The notes below the pieces were generated by a model, which was not told the origin of the DNA, did not search any database, and saw only the letters and a list, made by a program, of their open reading frames with translations. Both the position numbers and the translations under genes were made by a program. From Streptomyces fildesensis (lineage in GTDB: Bacteria; Actinomycetota; Actinomycetes; Streptomycetales; Streptomycetaceae), in the NCBI RefSeq assembly GCF_016107395.1, contig NZ_JAAIKO010000004.1:124001-188000 (forward strand): a stretch of DNA of 64,000 nt. Reading direction: 5' to 3'. How positions within the stretch are numbered: the first letter of the stretch is position 1; each line of letters begins with the position of its first letter. Shown here one piece after another: positions 9,489-17,828 of the stretch.

Positions 9489-10184
9489 TCACAGCCGGCG
9501 GGCGCATCCGACGCCCGCCGGCCCGACGTTCACGAACAGCGCCGTTCCCGGCGGGCATTGGGCGCGCTCAGCTGCGATCGCGTCCACCCGGTACCCGGGC
9601 TTGTTCCGGCTGGAACGGTCACAGGCCGTCTCCTTCACCTGGCCGGCACCCGCTGTGTAGACGCAGTCGCCGACGATGGTGCGCGGACCACCGCCCGCCC
9701 CCGGGTCACCGGGGTGCGGGCCGTCGCGTTTGCGCATGCAGGCGTACCCCGGCGACCGGCCGGACGACACCGACAGGACGAAGTCCGTCGTCTCCGGACA
9801 GCGGTCTCCCGCCCGCACCGTGGGGGCTGTCGAGGCGGCCTGTCCGGCGGCCGGCGATGACGCCGGTGCTGACGCATCCGGCAGCAGACCGTAGAACCGG
9901 ACCGTGACCTCGGCGATGGCGTTCGGGTCCGAGCACGCCACCTCCCGGTACGAGCCCAGCGGATCGCTCTGCGCACACGCGCCTTCCGCGAGGAACGCCG
10001 TATCCGTGCCCGCGGGCTTCAGGGTGGGTGAGGGGGCGGCCGTTCCCGCCCCCGAACCGCCGCCCGCCGTCCCCCGGAACGGTGTGCAGGCCGCGAGCGC
10101 GGCGAGGAGGGCGAGTGCGAACAGGACGGCGGCCGATACCACCGCGGCGTGCAGAAACGATCCCAAATGGCCGTACCCGCGCAT
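9489..10184 (-). CDS. Putative lipoprotein of unknown function
   Basis: This is a 231-residue protein. The start at 10184 is preferred over the longer frame (10220) because GGGGGG lies 5 bases upstream and it puts a short positive segment just before the hydrophobic stretch. The signal AVLFALALLAALAAC carries a lipobox, so the cysteine near residue 33 is probably lipidated. The mature part begins with a Gly/Ser/Pro linker and has several spaced cysteines (GACAQSD, EVACSD, DRCPE, YACM, DCVYT, ETACD, AQCP, VGCA), suggesting a disulfide-rich extracytoplasmic domain. No family is recognised with confidence. It converges on the S37 peptidase. Confidence 0.65.
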   Translation of the reverse strand: MRGYGHLGSFLHAAVVSAAVLFALALLAALAACTPFRGTAGGGSGAGTAAPSPTLKPAGTDTAFLAEGACAQSDPLGSYREVACSDPNAIAEVTVRFYGLLPDASAPASSPAAGQAASTAPTVRAGDRCPETTDFVLSVSSGRSPGYACMRKRDGPHPGDPGAGGGPRTIVGDCVYTAGAGQVKETACDRSSRNKPGYRVDAIAAERAQCPPGTALFVNVGPAGVGCARRL

Positions 10185-10338
10185 GAAGGCCCCCCTAGGC
10201 TTCCCCCGGGCAACATGCACCCATACGTCAGGGTAGGGGGTGGAACCGGCGGAGGGGAGGGCCCGCCGGCTCCGGGTTGGCCCGGCACCTTCCCGGACGG
10301 TCCGACACCCGACCCGATGTGTTTCCCGGGAGCCCCGA

Positions 10339-12159
10339 CTACCGGTATTTCAGGCCGTGTCCGATCGGATAGAGCGCCTTTTCAGGATCGTCCGCGCGGG
10401 GCACCGCGACCGGCAGCCGGCCCGTCGGAGCCGCTCTGCCGGCGATGACCCGGGCCACCGCGCGCATCGACACATCGGTCCAGCCGTACACGGCGAGCCC
10501 GGCCGCGACGCCGCCGAGCCACGCGATGTCGTACGGATTGCGGAGGGCGATCTGAACGACCGGGATGCCGGTCGCCACCAGTGCCTTCACCAGGGCGATC
10601 TGGCCGGCCGCGGCCGCCGTGACGTTGTACGTGCCGATGACGACGCCGTCCTTGCCGCGGGCGGCCGCGACGGCCTCGTCGATGACGGCCTGGCCGGGCG
10701 CGGTACCGGTGGGCAGCGCCTGCGCTCGGTGGCCGAGGTCCGTGAGCGCCTTGGCGAGAACCGAGGTCGGCGGGCCACCCGTGCCGGACGGCGCGGCCGG
10801 ATCCGCGCCGACCACGAGCAGATTCCGGTGGGCGCGGCGCGGCAGCGGCAGGACCCGGGAGGGGTTGGAGAGCAGGGTGACGGTACGGTCGGTGATCCGG
10901 TCGGCGGTCGCGAGGTGCGAACGGATGCCGACCGCCCGGTCGACGCCCTGATGCGTGACATAGGGATTGCGGAACAGGCCTTTGCGGGTCTTGAGTTCCA
11001 GGATCCGGACCAGGGACTCGTCGATCCGCTGCTCGGTGATCTCCCCGGACGTCAGCGCGTCGAGCACCGCCTTCCAGGCGACGTCGAGGAGCGGCGGGTT
11101 CAGCAGCTGGTCGGCGCCGGCCTTGAGGGCGAGCACCGGCACCCGGTCGTCGCCGTACTTCTGCCGCACACCGGCCATGCCGAGCGAATCGGTGATCACG
11201 ACGCCGTCGTAGCCGAGTTCCTCCCGGAGGATCCCGGTGAGGATGGGGCGGGAGAGGGTGGCGGGGTCCCCCGAGTCGTCGAGCGCGGGAACCAGGATGT
11301 GGGCCGTCATGATCGAGTCGATCCCGGCGGCGATCGCGGCGCGGAACGGCGGGGCGTCGATCCGCCGCCACTCGTCCAGCGAGTGGGTGATGACCGGCAG
11401 TTCGAAATGGCTGTCGGTGCCGGTGTCGCCATGGCCGGGGAAATGCTTGGCGGTGGAGGCGATCCCGGCCCCCTGGTACCCCTTGACCTGGGCTGCCGCC
11501 AGAGCGGCGACGGCCTGCGGATCGGCGCCGAAGGACCGTACGCCGATCACGGGGTTGGCCGGATTGATGTTCACGTCGGAGACCGGGGAGAAGTTCTGGT
11601 TGACGCCCATGGCGCCGAGCTCGGTGCCCACGACATGGGCCGCGGCGCGGGCGTCGTGCGGATCACCGTCGGCGCCGAGCGCCATCCCGCCGGGGAAGAG
11701 CGTGGCGGGTGAGCCGATCCGGGCGACCGCGCCCTGCTCCTGATCGGTGGAGATCAGCAGTGGGATCGGAGTCCCATGGGCCAGCGCGGCGCGCTGGATG
11801 CCGTTGGAGAGGTCGGCGATCTGGTGCGGGTCCCGGGTGTTGTGCGCCCAGCTGAAGTAGATGATGCCGCCGAGGTGGTACTTGGCGATCAGTTCGGCGG
11901 CGTCGGAGACGCCCATCTCGCTCTGGTTGGAGGCGACGTCCGCAGGGTCGGGGGCGGTGGCGGAATGGCCGTAGACCCGCATCACGAAGAGCTGGCCGAC
12001 CTTCTCCGCACGGCTCATCCGCGCGATGATCGCGCGGATGAGCCTGCGGTCCGGGGCGGCGGCCTGGGCGGACGGGACGCCGGCGGCGAAGGCGCCCGCT
12101 GTGACGGCGGTGGCGGCCGCGGTGGCGAGAACGGTGCGGCGGGATGGTTGGTGGTGCAT
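10339..12159 (-). CDS. Tat-exported GH3 beta-N-acetylglucosaminidase (NagZ-like)
   Basis: This is a 606-residue family 3 glycoside hydrolase. The start at 12159 follows GGAAGGAG and gives a twin-arginine signal (SRRTVLATAAATAV, cleavage near AQAAA). KHFPGHGDTGTDSH (238-251) is the signature of bacterial GH3 N-acetylglucosaminidases, which use the Asp-His dyad (D249, H251) as general acid/base. The nucleophile is in VITDSLGM (D324). The C-terminal half (~390-606) is the alpha/beta sandwich found in longer GH3 enzymes. It likely releases GlcNAc from chitin oligomers or muropeptides outside the cell. Two operator-like repeats lie 35-83 bp upstream of the start. Confidence 0.88.
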   Translation of the reverse strand: MHHQPSRRTVLATAAATAVTAGAFAAGVPSAQAAAPDRRLIRAIIARMSRAEKVGQLFVMRVYGHSATAPDPADVASNQSEMGVSDAAELIAKYHLGGIIYFSWAHNTRDPHQIADLSNGIQRAALAHGTPIPLLISTDQEQGAVARIGSPATLFPGGMALGADGDPHDARAAAHVVGTELGAMGVNQNFSPVSDVNINPANPVIGVRSFGADPQAVAALAAAQVKGYQGAGIASTAKHFPGHGDTGTDSHFELPVITHSLDEWRRIDAPPFRAAIAAGIDSIMTAHILVPALDDSGDPATLSRPILTGILREELGYDGVVITDSLGMAGVRQKYGDDRVPVLALKAGADQLLNPPLLDVAWKAVLDALTSGEITEQRIDESLVRILELKTRKGLFRNPYVTHQGVDRAVGIRSHLATADRITDRTVTLLSNPSRVLPLPRRAHRNLLVVGADPAAPSGTGGPPTSVLAKALTDLGHRAQALPTGTAPGQAVIDEAVAAARGKDGVVIGTYNVTAAAAGQIALVKALVATGIPVVQIALRNPYDIAWLGGVAAGLAVYGWTDVSMRAVARVIAGRAAPTGRLPVAVPRADDPEKALYPIGHGLKYR

Positions 12160-12193
12160 GTCGAACTCCTTCCGGCTGGAGGAGATGAGCACG

Positions 12194-12242
12194 CTGAAAG
12201 TTTTCTTCAGTTGAAACGGATAGCCGGAAAGTTTTCGTCAGT
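12194..12242. promoter_or_regulatory. Twin operator-like repeats upstream of the GH3 gene
   Basis: CTGAAAGTTTTCTTCAGT (12194-12211) and CGGAAAGTTTTCGTCAGT (12225-12242) are 18-bp direct repeats 31 bp apart. Each has a GAAA/TTTC core, resembling operators of ROK- or LacI-family regulators of glycoside hydrolase genes in actinomycetes. The second copy runs into the 3-prime end of the neighbouring lipoprotein gene. No regulator gene for it is in the window. Confidence 0.6.
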
Positions 12243-13242
12243 CAATGGCTGTGACGCGAGTCGGCAGCACATTCACCGGGACGGCCAGCACCGCCGCGTA
12301 GATCTCGGGCCGGATACAGCGGATGTTCTCGCCTCCGGTCGGCGACGCCGATACCCGCCCCTCGGGAGTGATGAGCAGTGCGGCGCCGGTGGACCGGCAG
12401 CCGGACAGCTTGAATCCGAAGCGCCGTTCACCGCTTTTCGGCGAATGCGCGGCCAGCTGTGTGCGTACGGCCGAGGCGCCGGCGGCGGGCAGACCCGCCA
12501 GATAGGCGTTCAGCTGGGCGGGCTGGGTCACTTCCGAGCCCTTGAGCCCCTGGCCCTGGGCGGTCGCGCCATTGAGGTACGTGAACGCCACCGTCGTACC
12601 GGGGCTGGGCGCGGTGGCCGCCGCACCTCCGGTCCCGAACACCGGATGCTTCGGCATACGGTCGCGCGGCACCTCGAAGACCACCGTGACCTGATAGGCG
12701 ACCAGGCACTCCGGCTTGGGCTTCGGCTGGCTGACCCCGAGCGTCAGCCGGTCGCCACTGGCGAGCAGCGCGGCCCCGGTGGCCTGGCTGCAGCCGGTGG
12801 TCTCCACCCAGCCCACCAGCACATTGCGCGAGAAGTCCGTCTTCTGGGTGCGCTGGGCGATCTCGCGGGCCGCCGCCGGATCGGACCCCGCGAACCAGCT
12901 CGGGAAGCGGGACAGCTCGAGTTCGCTGTTGATCACCGAGTGGACCGCGGGCGGCCTGCGCACCCCGGCGGAGAGGTACACGACCCGGGACTCGATCCCG
13001 TGGGCCCCGGACTGGACGGGGGTGGTCGCGGTGCCGGCGGACGACGGACTGCCCGACGGAGAACCACCGGTCGACGGTGGAACCCCCGTCCCCGAGGTGC
13101 TGGGGCTGTGGTCGCCCCCGGCACTGTCGGAAGGCGGCGCACCGGTGGCGGACCGGTCCTGACCGCAGCCGGTGGACAGGGCTGTCAGTGACGCGGCCAG
13201 CACCGCGACCGACACGGCTCTACGGAGCTTTATCAGCAGCAT
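12238..13242 (-). CDS. Putative lipoprotein with an internal duplication
   Basis: This is a 334-residue protein. Start 13242 gives MLLIKLRRAVSVAVLAASL and lipobox ALSTGC; an ATG at 13293 is possible, and neither has a convincing ribosome site. A Ser/Gly/Pro-rich linker follows. Two segments in the mature part look related: TTGCSQATGAALL followed by ECLVAYQV and a VP ending, and LSGCRSTGAALL followed by RCIRPEIYAAV and a VP ending. Each has two cysteines in the same places, probably one disulfide per repeat. No known family is recognised; a PrcB-like fold is a weak possibility. It may be cotranscribed with GH3, although the operator between them suggests separate control. Confidence 0.65.
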   Translation of the reverse strand: MLLIKLRRAVSVAVLAASLTALSTGCGQDRSATGAPPSDSAGGDHSPSTSGTGVPPSTGGSPSGSPSSAGTATTPVQSGAHGIESRVVYLSAGVRRPPAVHSVINSELELSRFPSWFAGSDPAAAREIAQRTQKTDFSRNVLVGWVETTGCSQATGAALLASGDRLTLGVSQPKPKPECLVAYQVTVVFEVPRDRMPKHPVFGTGGAAATAPSPGTTVAFTYLNGATAQGQGLKGSEVTQPAQLNAYLAGLPAAGASAVRTQLAAHSPKSGERRFGFKLSGCRSTGAALLITPEGRVSASPTGGENIRCIRPEIYAAVLAVPVNVLPTRVTAID

Positions 13243-13470
13243 GTGGCTTGGACGGGCGGATTCCACGACCGGTTCCGTGCGGTGGCTGAACATGGCTCCA
13301 TCGTCGGGCCGGCCGAGGTCACCGGGCAGTGTGTGATGCGCCGTTTGGCCGAAAGCGCACGGACCGCCCCTGGCATCGACCGGTCCCGCACGGGCTCTGC
13401 GCGGCATGGACCGACCTTCCCAAGGACCCCCAACGACCACCCCGCGACCGGCGCACGGCCGGCCCCGGTG

Positions 13471-14298
13471 TCATGCCGAGTTGGCGAGCAGCCGGGACAG
13501 ATGCTGCCGGGCCGGTGACAGCAGCTCCGGCAGGTCCGCGACCTGCGGGTACCAGCGCTTCTCGTACTCCCAGCAGAGCCAGCCGTCCCAGTCCCCCCGG
13601 CTCAGCACCTCCACGGTCTCGGCCAGCGGCAGCACACCCTCCCCGAGCGGCAGCGGGGTGGTGTCCTCGGCCGAGGCGATGTCCTTGACCTGCACGTACC
13701 CCAGGTGCGGGGCGAGTACGGGGTAGGTCTCGGACGGCTGCTCACCACCGCGCCAGGTGTGCATCACATCCCAGATCACACCCACGCTGCCGTGCCCGAC
13801 CAGCCCCATGATCCGGGCCGCGTCCGCTCCGGTCGGGTGCGAGTCGTGCGTCTCGAGCAGCACCTTCACCCCGAGGCGGGCGGCGTCCGGCGCGACCGCC
13901 GCAAGGCGCCGTGCGGCGTACAGGTCCGCCTCCGCCGCCGGCAGTTCCCCACCGCCGGGGAAGACCCGCACGAACGGAGCCCCCAGATCGGCTGCGAGGG
14001 CCAGGTTTGCCCGCAGGTCCGTCAGTACCGGCTCGTCGTCACCCGGCGCGGCGACCTTGGCGTAAGCCGCCACCGTCAGGATCTCCACCCCCGACTTCTC
14101 GAACTCGGCCACGACCGCGCTCCGTTCCGCCGCGGACAGGCCGGTGTGGACGGGTTCCTCGGCGTTGGCCCGGATCTCCACACCGTGGAAACCATGCTCA
14201 GCGGCGAGGCGGACGACCTGCTCGATGGGGAGTGCGGGGACGCCGAGTGTGGAGAACGCGAGCTTCATCCGGCGGACACTAGGCACCACGCAGGGCAT
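13471..14298 (-). CDS. Sugar phosphate isomerase/epimerase-like TIM barrel protein
   Basis: This 275-residue protein belongs to the xylose isomerase-like TIM-barrel superfamily. Seen motifs are MKLAFSTLG at the barrel start, HGFHGVEIRA, VLLETHDSHPTG (a typical metal-binding strand), GVIWDVMHTW, GYVQVKDI and a final WLCWEYEKRW with the last metal-ligand glutamate. Start 14298 is chosen because GGGAGG sits 6 bp before it; MKLAF itself lacks a ribosome site. It lies alone between the lipoprotein and a MarR-GNAT gene. Members of this family isomerise or epimerise sugars, polyols or inosose-type compounds, so the exact reaction is unknown. Confidence 0.8.
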   Translation of the reverse strand: MPCVVPSVRRMKLAFSTLGVPALPIEQVVRLAAEHGFHGVEIRANAEEPVHTGLSAAERSAVVAEFEKSGVEILTVAAYAKVAAPGDDEPVLTDLRANLALAADLGAPFVRVFPGGGELPAAEADLYAARRLAAVAPDAARLGVKVLLETHDSHPTGADAARIMGLVGHGSVGVIWDVMHTWRGGEQPSETYPVLAPHLGYVQVKDIASAEDTTPLPLGEGVLPLAETVEVLSRGDWDGWLCWEYEKRWYPQVADLPELLSPARQHLSRLLANSA

Positions 14299-14344
14299 GG
14301 TCAACCTCCCACGGCGCTCTCGGCGCGCGCCGCCGCGATCCGGC

Positions 14345-15262
14345 CTAAAGCACCAGGCGCCAGTCCTGTCCCACGAGGTCCTTGCCGAAGCTGTGATGCG
14401 GCTTCTCCGCGACGAGCTCGAAGCCGGCCCGCTGGTAGATCTTCCGGGCCGCCCCCAGCACATCGTTCGTCCACAGCACCAGCTCGCGGTAGCCGGCCCC
14501 GCGGGCGAAGGATATGCACCGCTCCACCAGCCGGTCGCCTATGCGATGACCGCGCGCACCCGGCTCGACCAGCAGCAGCCGCAGCCGCGCGACGCCGGGT
14601 ACCTCGTCGCGGACGCAGAACACACAGCCGGCCGGCACACCGTCCAGCTCCGCCATCCACAGCGCCTCGCGCCCGGGATCCGGATCGGCGGCGAAGTCCG
14701 CCACGATCCGTGCCACCAGTGCTTCGTACTCGCTGTTCCAACCGAACTCGGCCGCGTACACCGCCGCGTTCCGCTGGATCACCCAGCCCAGGTCGCCGGG
14801 CCGGGGTCCGCGCAGTTCGATCCGGGCCGGGGCAGGCGGGCGGTCGTCGCGCAGTATCTCCCGGACGGTGCGCATGGCCTCGGCCAGCCGCGGGCGGTCC
14901 TCCTCGGGCACATCGCTGAGCAGCGACCCGACGGCCTCCTCCGCCCGTTTCTCCAGCAGCGTGGCCGCCTCCCGGCCCCGCGGGGTCAGCTCTATGCGCT
15001 GCCGCCGGGCGTCCTGTTCGGACGGCGCACGGGTGACCAGCTGGTCCTGTTCGAACTTCGACAGCATGCGGCTCAAGTGCCCGGCGTCGAGCGAGAGTTC
15101 CACCCGGAGGTCGGCGGCGTCTGTCCGCCGGGAGTGCGCCAGCTCGTACAGCACCCGCGCTTCGGTCAGCGTGTAGGGAGTATGCAGATGGCGGCTGTAG
15201 TCCAGCGCGCCGATGAGGTTGGTGTAGAAGCGGTTGAACGCGCGGATCTCTTGCACGGCCAT
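14345..15262 (-). CDS. MarR-type regulator fused to a GNAT acetyltransferase
   Basis: The 305-residue protein has a MarR winged helix (residues ~1-140, with YTLTEARVLYEL, DAGHLSRMLSKFEQ and the wing ending RIELTPRG). It is joined to a GNAT domain (~148-305) with the acetyl-CoA motif VEPGARGHRIGDRLVER and the strand GYRELVLWTND. This architecture is common in Streptomyces. ATG at 15262 follows GAGGTG. A palindrome 31-49 bp upstream of the start is a likely autoregulatory operator. The acetylated substrate, perhaps also the inducer, is not known. Confidence 0.9.
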   Translation of the reverse strand: MAVQEIRAFNRFYTNLIGALDYSRHLHTPYTLTEARVLYELAHSRRTDAADLRVELSLDAGHLSRMLSKFEQDQLVTRAPSEQDARRQRIELTPRGREAATLLEKRAEEAVGSLLSDVPEEDRPRLAEAMRTVREILRDDRPPAPARIELRGPRPGDLGWVIQRNAAVYAAEFGWNSEYEALVARIVADFAADPDPGREALWMAELDGVPAGCVFCVRDEVPGVARLRLLLVEPGARGHRIGDRLVERCISFARGAGYRELVLWTNDVLGAARKIYQRAGFELVAEKPHHSFGKDLVGQDWRLVL

Positions 15263-15292
15263 GGGGGCACCTCGGCATTCACCGTCGAAATT

Positions 15293-15311
15293 CCTTTGCC
15301 TGAGTCAAAGG
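15293..15311. promoter_or_regulatory. Palindromic operator upstream of the MarR-GNAT gene
   Basis: CCTTTG-N7-CAAAGG, perfect 6-bp arms. On the minus strand it contains TTGACT, which could double as a -35 box. MarR proteins typically bind such sites in their own promoters. Confidence 0.6.
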
Positions 15312-15441
15312 TAAGCCCGCGACGGCACCGTGAAAAGGCCTGTGGATAACTTCCGGGCGCCCCTGCGGACACCCCGTGACGCCCTGGTGGACGGCCTCCC
15401 GGACGGCCTCCCGGGCGTCCCGTGAACCCCTCGGCCTCGTT

Positions 15442-16518
15442 TCAGGCGGACCCGGCCCGCGGCGGTGCCGTGGACGCCCGCACCATCAGCTCGGTGCGGA
15501 TCGTCGCGAGGCCGCCGGGCGGCGCGGTCTGCCGCCCCATGACGAGGCGGCCGGCCCGGGCGCCCGCCTCCTGCAGCGGGATGCGGACCGTTGTCAGGGC
15601 CGGCGCGGTGTCCACGCTGAACGGGAGATCGTCGAAGCCCGCCACCGAGACGTCGTCCGGAATGCTCAACCCCTGGTCGCGCAGGGCCGCGCAGACGCCG
15701 AGCGCGACGGTGTCGTTGGCGGCGATGACGGCGGTCAGCGTGGGTTCCCTGCGCAGGAGTTCCAGCGCCGCGTCGTAGCCGGAGGAGCGGTCGTACGAGC
15801 CGTGCACCGTGAGTCGGTCGACGGCGGGACCGGTGGCCGGCAGGCCGTGGTCCGCCAGTGCCGCCCGGTGGCCCTCCAGCCGGTGCCGGGTGGTGGTGCG
15901 GTCGGCGGGACCCGCGACGTACCCGATCCGGCGGTGGCCGAGGGAGAGCAGGTGCTCGGTGAGCCGCCGCGCGCCGCCCCGGTTGTCGAACGCGACGGTC
16001 GCGACGGGGATCTGCGTGGCCGGCTGTTCCAGCGGAGGCCGTCCGCACAGCACGATCCGCGTGCCGGACTCCGCGAGCCGGGCGAGCCGGGCGGCGACCG
16101 CCGCACTGTGCTCCGCGCCCTCGACCGCGCCGCCGGTGATCACCACTCCGGCCGCACGCTGGCGTTCCAGCAAGGTGAGATAGGTGAGTTCGGCCTCGGG
16201 GGAGCCGCCGGTGTTGCAGACCACCGCGAGCTTGCCGCCGCCGGGTGCGGATGCGTCGCTGATCTCGGCCTGGACGGCGCTCGCGATCAGTCCGAAGAAC
16301 GGGTCCGCGACGTCGTTGACGAGTACTCCGACCAGGTCGGAGGTGGCGGCCGCGAGGCCTCTGGCCTGCCCGTTGACCACATAGTCCAGGTCTTCGACGG
16401 CCCGCTGGACGCGGTCGCGCGTGCTGCCCGCGACCGGGTAGTTGCCATTGAGGACGCGCGAGACGGTCGCGGACGACACCCCGGCGCGCGCCGCGACATC
16501 GGCGAGGGTCACTGCCAT
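15442..16518 (-). CDS. LacI-family transcriptional repressor
   Basis: This 358-residue protein starts with the diagnostic LacI helix-turn-helix TLADVAARAGVSSATVSRVL and the hinge region. A periplasmic-binding-protein-like effector domain follows, with GVLVNDVADPFFGLIASAV, RRIGYVAGP, AVIAANDTVALG and VSVAGFDDLPFS. Start 16518 puts the HTH at the N-terminus; AGGAGG lies 11 bp upstream. It is divergent from the Gfo/Idh-DUF993-isomerase operon, and an AAGCGCTT core lies between them, so it very likely represses that operon until a sugar-like inducer appears. Confidence 0.92.
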   Translation of the reverse strand: MAVTLADVAARAGVSSATVSRVLNGNYPVAGSTRDRVQRAVEDLDYVVNGQARGLAAATSDLVGVLVNDVADPFFGLIASAVQAEISDASAPGGGKLAVVCNTGGSPEAELTYLTLLERQRAAGVVITGGAVEGAEHSAAVAARLARLAESGTRIVLCGRPPLEQPATQIPVATVAFDNRGGARRLTEHLLSLGHRRIGYVAGPADRTTTRHRLEGHRAALADHGLPATGPAVDRLTVHGSYDRSSGYDAALELLRREPTLTAVIAANDTVALGVCAALRDQGLSIPDDVSVAGFDDLPFSVDTAPALTTVRIPLQEAGARAGRLVMGRQTAPPGGLATIRTELMVRASTAPPRAGSA

Positions 16519-16624
16519 CTGCGTCCGTACCTCCTGCTGGCCGTCCCGGGACCGCACCGCCCGTTGCCGGACATGTTCTCACCTTGTCGGATCGGCCCGC
16601 TTCCGGCTAGCGTGCCAGAGAAGA

Positions 16625-16632
16625 AAGCGCTT
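16625..16632. promoter_or_regulatory. LacI-type operator core between divergent genes
   Basis: AAGCGCTT, within GAAAGCGCTTGC, is a palindrome with the central CG typical of LacI-family operators. It lies 45 bp before the Gfo/Idh start and about 107 bp from the repressor start. Confidence 0.5.
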
Positions 16633-16676
16633 GCTATCGCTTGACCGGCGGTAGCGGCCGAAGGGGAGGACCCAAC

Positions 16677-17828
16677 GTGACACGCAGGACAGTGCGGATC
16701 GCCATGAACGGCGTCACGGGCCGCATGGGCTACCGCCAGCACCTCGTCCGCTCGATCCTGAGCTTGCGCGAGCAGGGCGGACTCGACCTCGGGGACGGCA
16801 CGACGCTGTGGCCCGAGCCGGTCCTCGTCGGCCGTCGGGAGCACGCGCTGCGCGCGATGGCGGACCGGCACGGGCTGGAGCACATCTCCACCGACCTCGA
16901 CGCCGTCCTGGCCGACCCGACGGTCGAGATCTACTTCGACGCGCAGGTCACCTCGGCCCGCGAGGAGTCGGTGCGCAAGGCCATCGCCGCCGGAAAGCAC
17001 ATCTACTGCGAGAAGCCCACCGCCACGTCCCTGGACAGCGCCCTGGAGCTGGCCAGGCTCGCCACCGCCGCCGGCGTCAAGCACGGCGTGGTCCAGGACA
17101 AGCTCTTCCTCCCCGGCCTGCTGAAGCTCAAGCGGCTCATCGACGGCGGCTTCTTCGGGCAGATCCTCTCCATCCGCGGCGAGTTCGGCTACTGGGTCTT
17201 CGAGGGCGACTGGCAGAGCGCCCAGCGGCCCTCCTGGAACTACCGTTCACAGGACGGCGGCGGCATCGTCGTCGACATGTTCCCGCACTGGGAGTACGTG
17301 CTCCACGAGCTGTTCGGGCAGGTCCGCACCGTCCAGGCGCTGACCGCCACCCACATCCCGCGGCGCTGGGACGAGCACGGCAAGCCGTACGACGCGACCG
17401 CCGACGACGCCGCGTACGGCATCTTCCAGCTCGACGGCGGCGCCATCGCCCAGATCAACTCCTCCTGGACGGTGCGCGTCAACCGCGACGAACTGGTGGA
17501 GTTCCAGGTCGACGGCACGCACGGCTCGGCCGTCGCGGGCCTGCGGGACTGCCGGGTGCAGCACCGCTCCGCCACCCCCAAGCCGGTCTGGAACCCGGAC
17601 CTCCCGGTCACCGAGCCCTTCCGTGACCAGTGGCAGTCGGTCCCCGACAACGGTGAGTTCACCAACGGATTCAAGAGCCAGTGGGAGCTGTTCCTCCGGC
17701 ATGTCGTCCTCGACGAGCCCTGGCATTGGGACCTGCTGGCCGGCGCGCGCGGCGTCCAGCTCGCCGAACTGGGCCTGAAATCCACCGCCGAGGGCCGGCG
17801 CCTCGACGTCCCGGAGCTGTCCCTGTGA
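16677..17828 (+). CDS. Gfo/Idh/MocA-family NAD(P)-dependent oxidoreductase
   Basis: This is a 383-residue protein. The N-terminal Rossmann fold starts RIAMNGVTGRMGYRQHLV, a variant of the GxGxxG loop. The family motif EKPTATSLDSA (E112-K113-P114) carries the catalytic lysine, and DMFPHWEYVLHELFG provides the downstream active-site Asp/His. GTG at 16677 follows GGGGAGGA. It is the first gene of a three-gene operon whose members overlap at GTGA and ATGA. Relatives oxidise or reduce sugars, inositols or their acids; the substrate here is unknown. Confidence 0.88.
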   Translation: MTRRTVRIAMNGVTGRMGYRQHLVRSILSLREQGGLDLGDGTTLWPEPVLVGRREHALRAMADRHGLEHISTDLDAVLADPTVEIYFDAQVTSAREESVRKAIAAGKHIYCEKPTATSLDSALELARLATAAGVKHGVVQDKLFLPGLLKLKRLIDGGFFGQILSIRGEFGYWVFEGDWQSAQRPSWNYRSQDGGGIVVDMFPHWEYVLHELFGQVRTVQALTATHIPRRWDEHGKPYDATADDAAYGIFQLDGGAIAQINSSWTVRVNRDELVEFQVDGTHGSAVAGLRDCRVQHRSATPKPVWNPDLPVTEPFRDQWQSVPDNGEFTNGFKSQWELFLRHVVLDEPWHWDLLAGARGVQLAELGLKSTAEGRRLDVPELSL

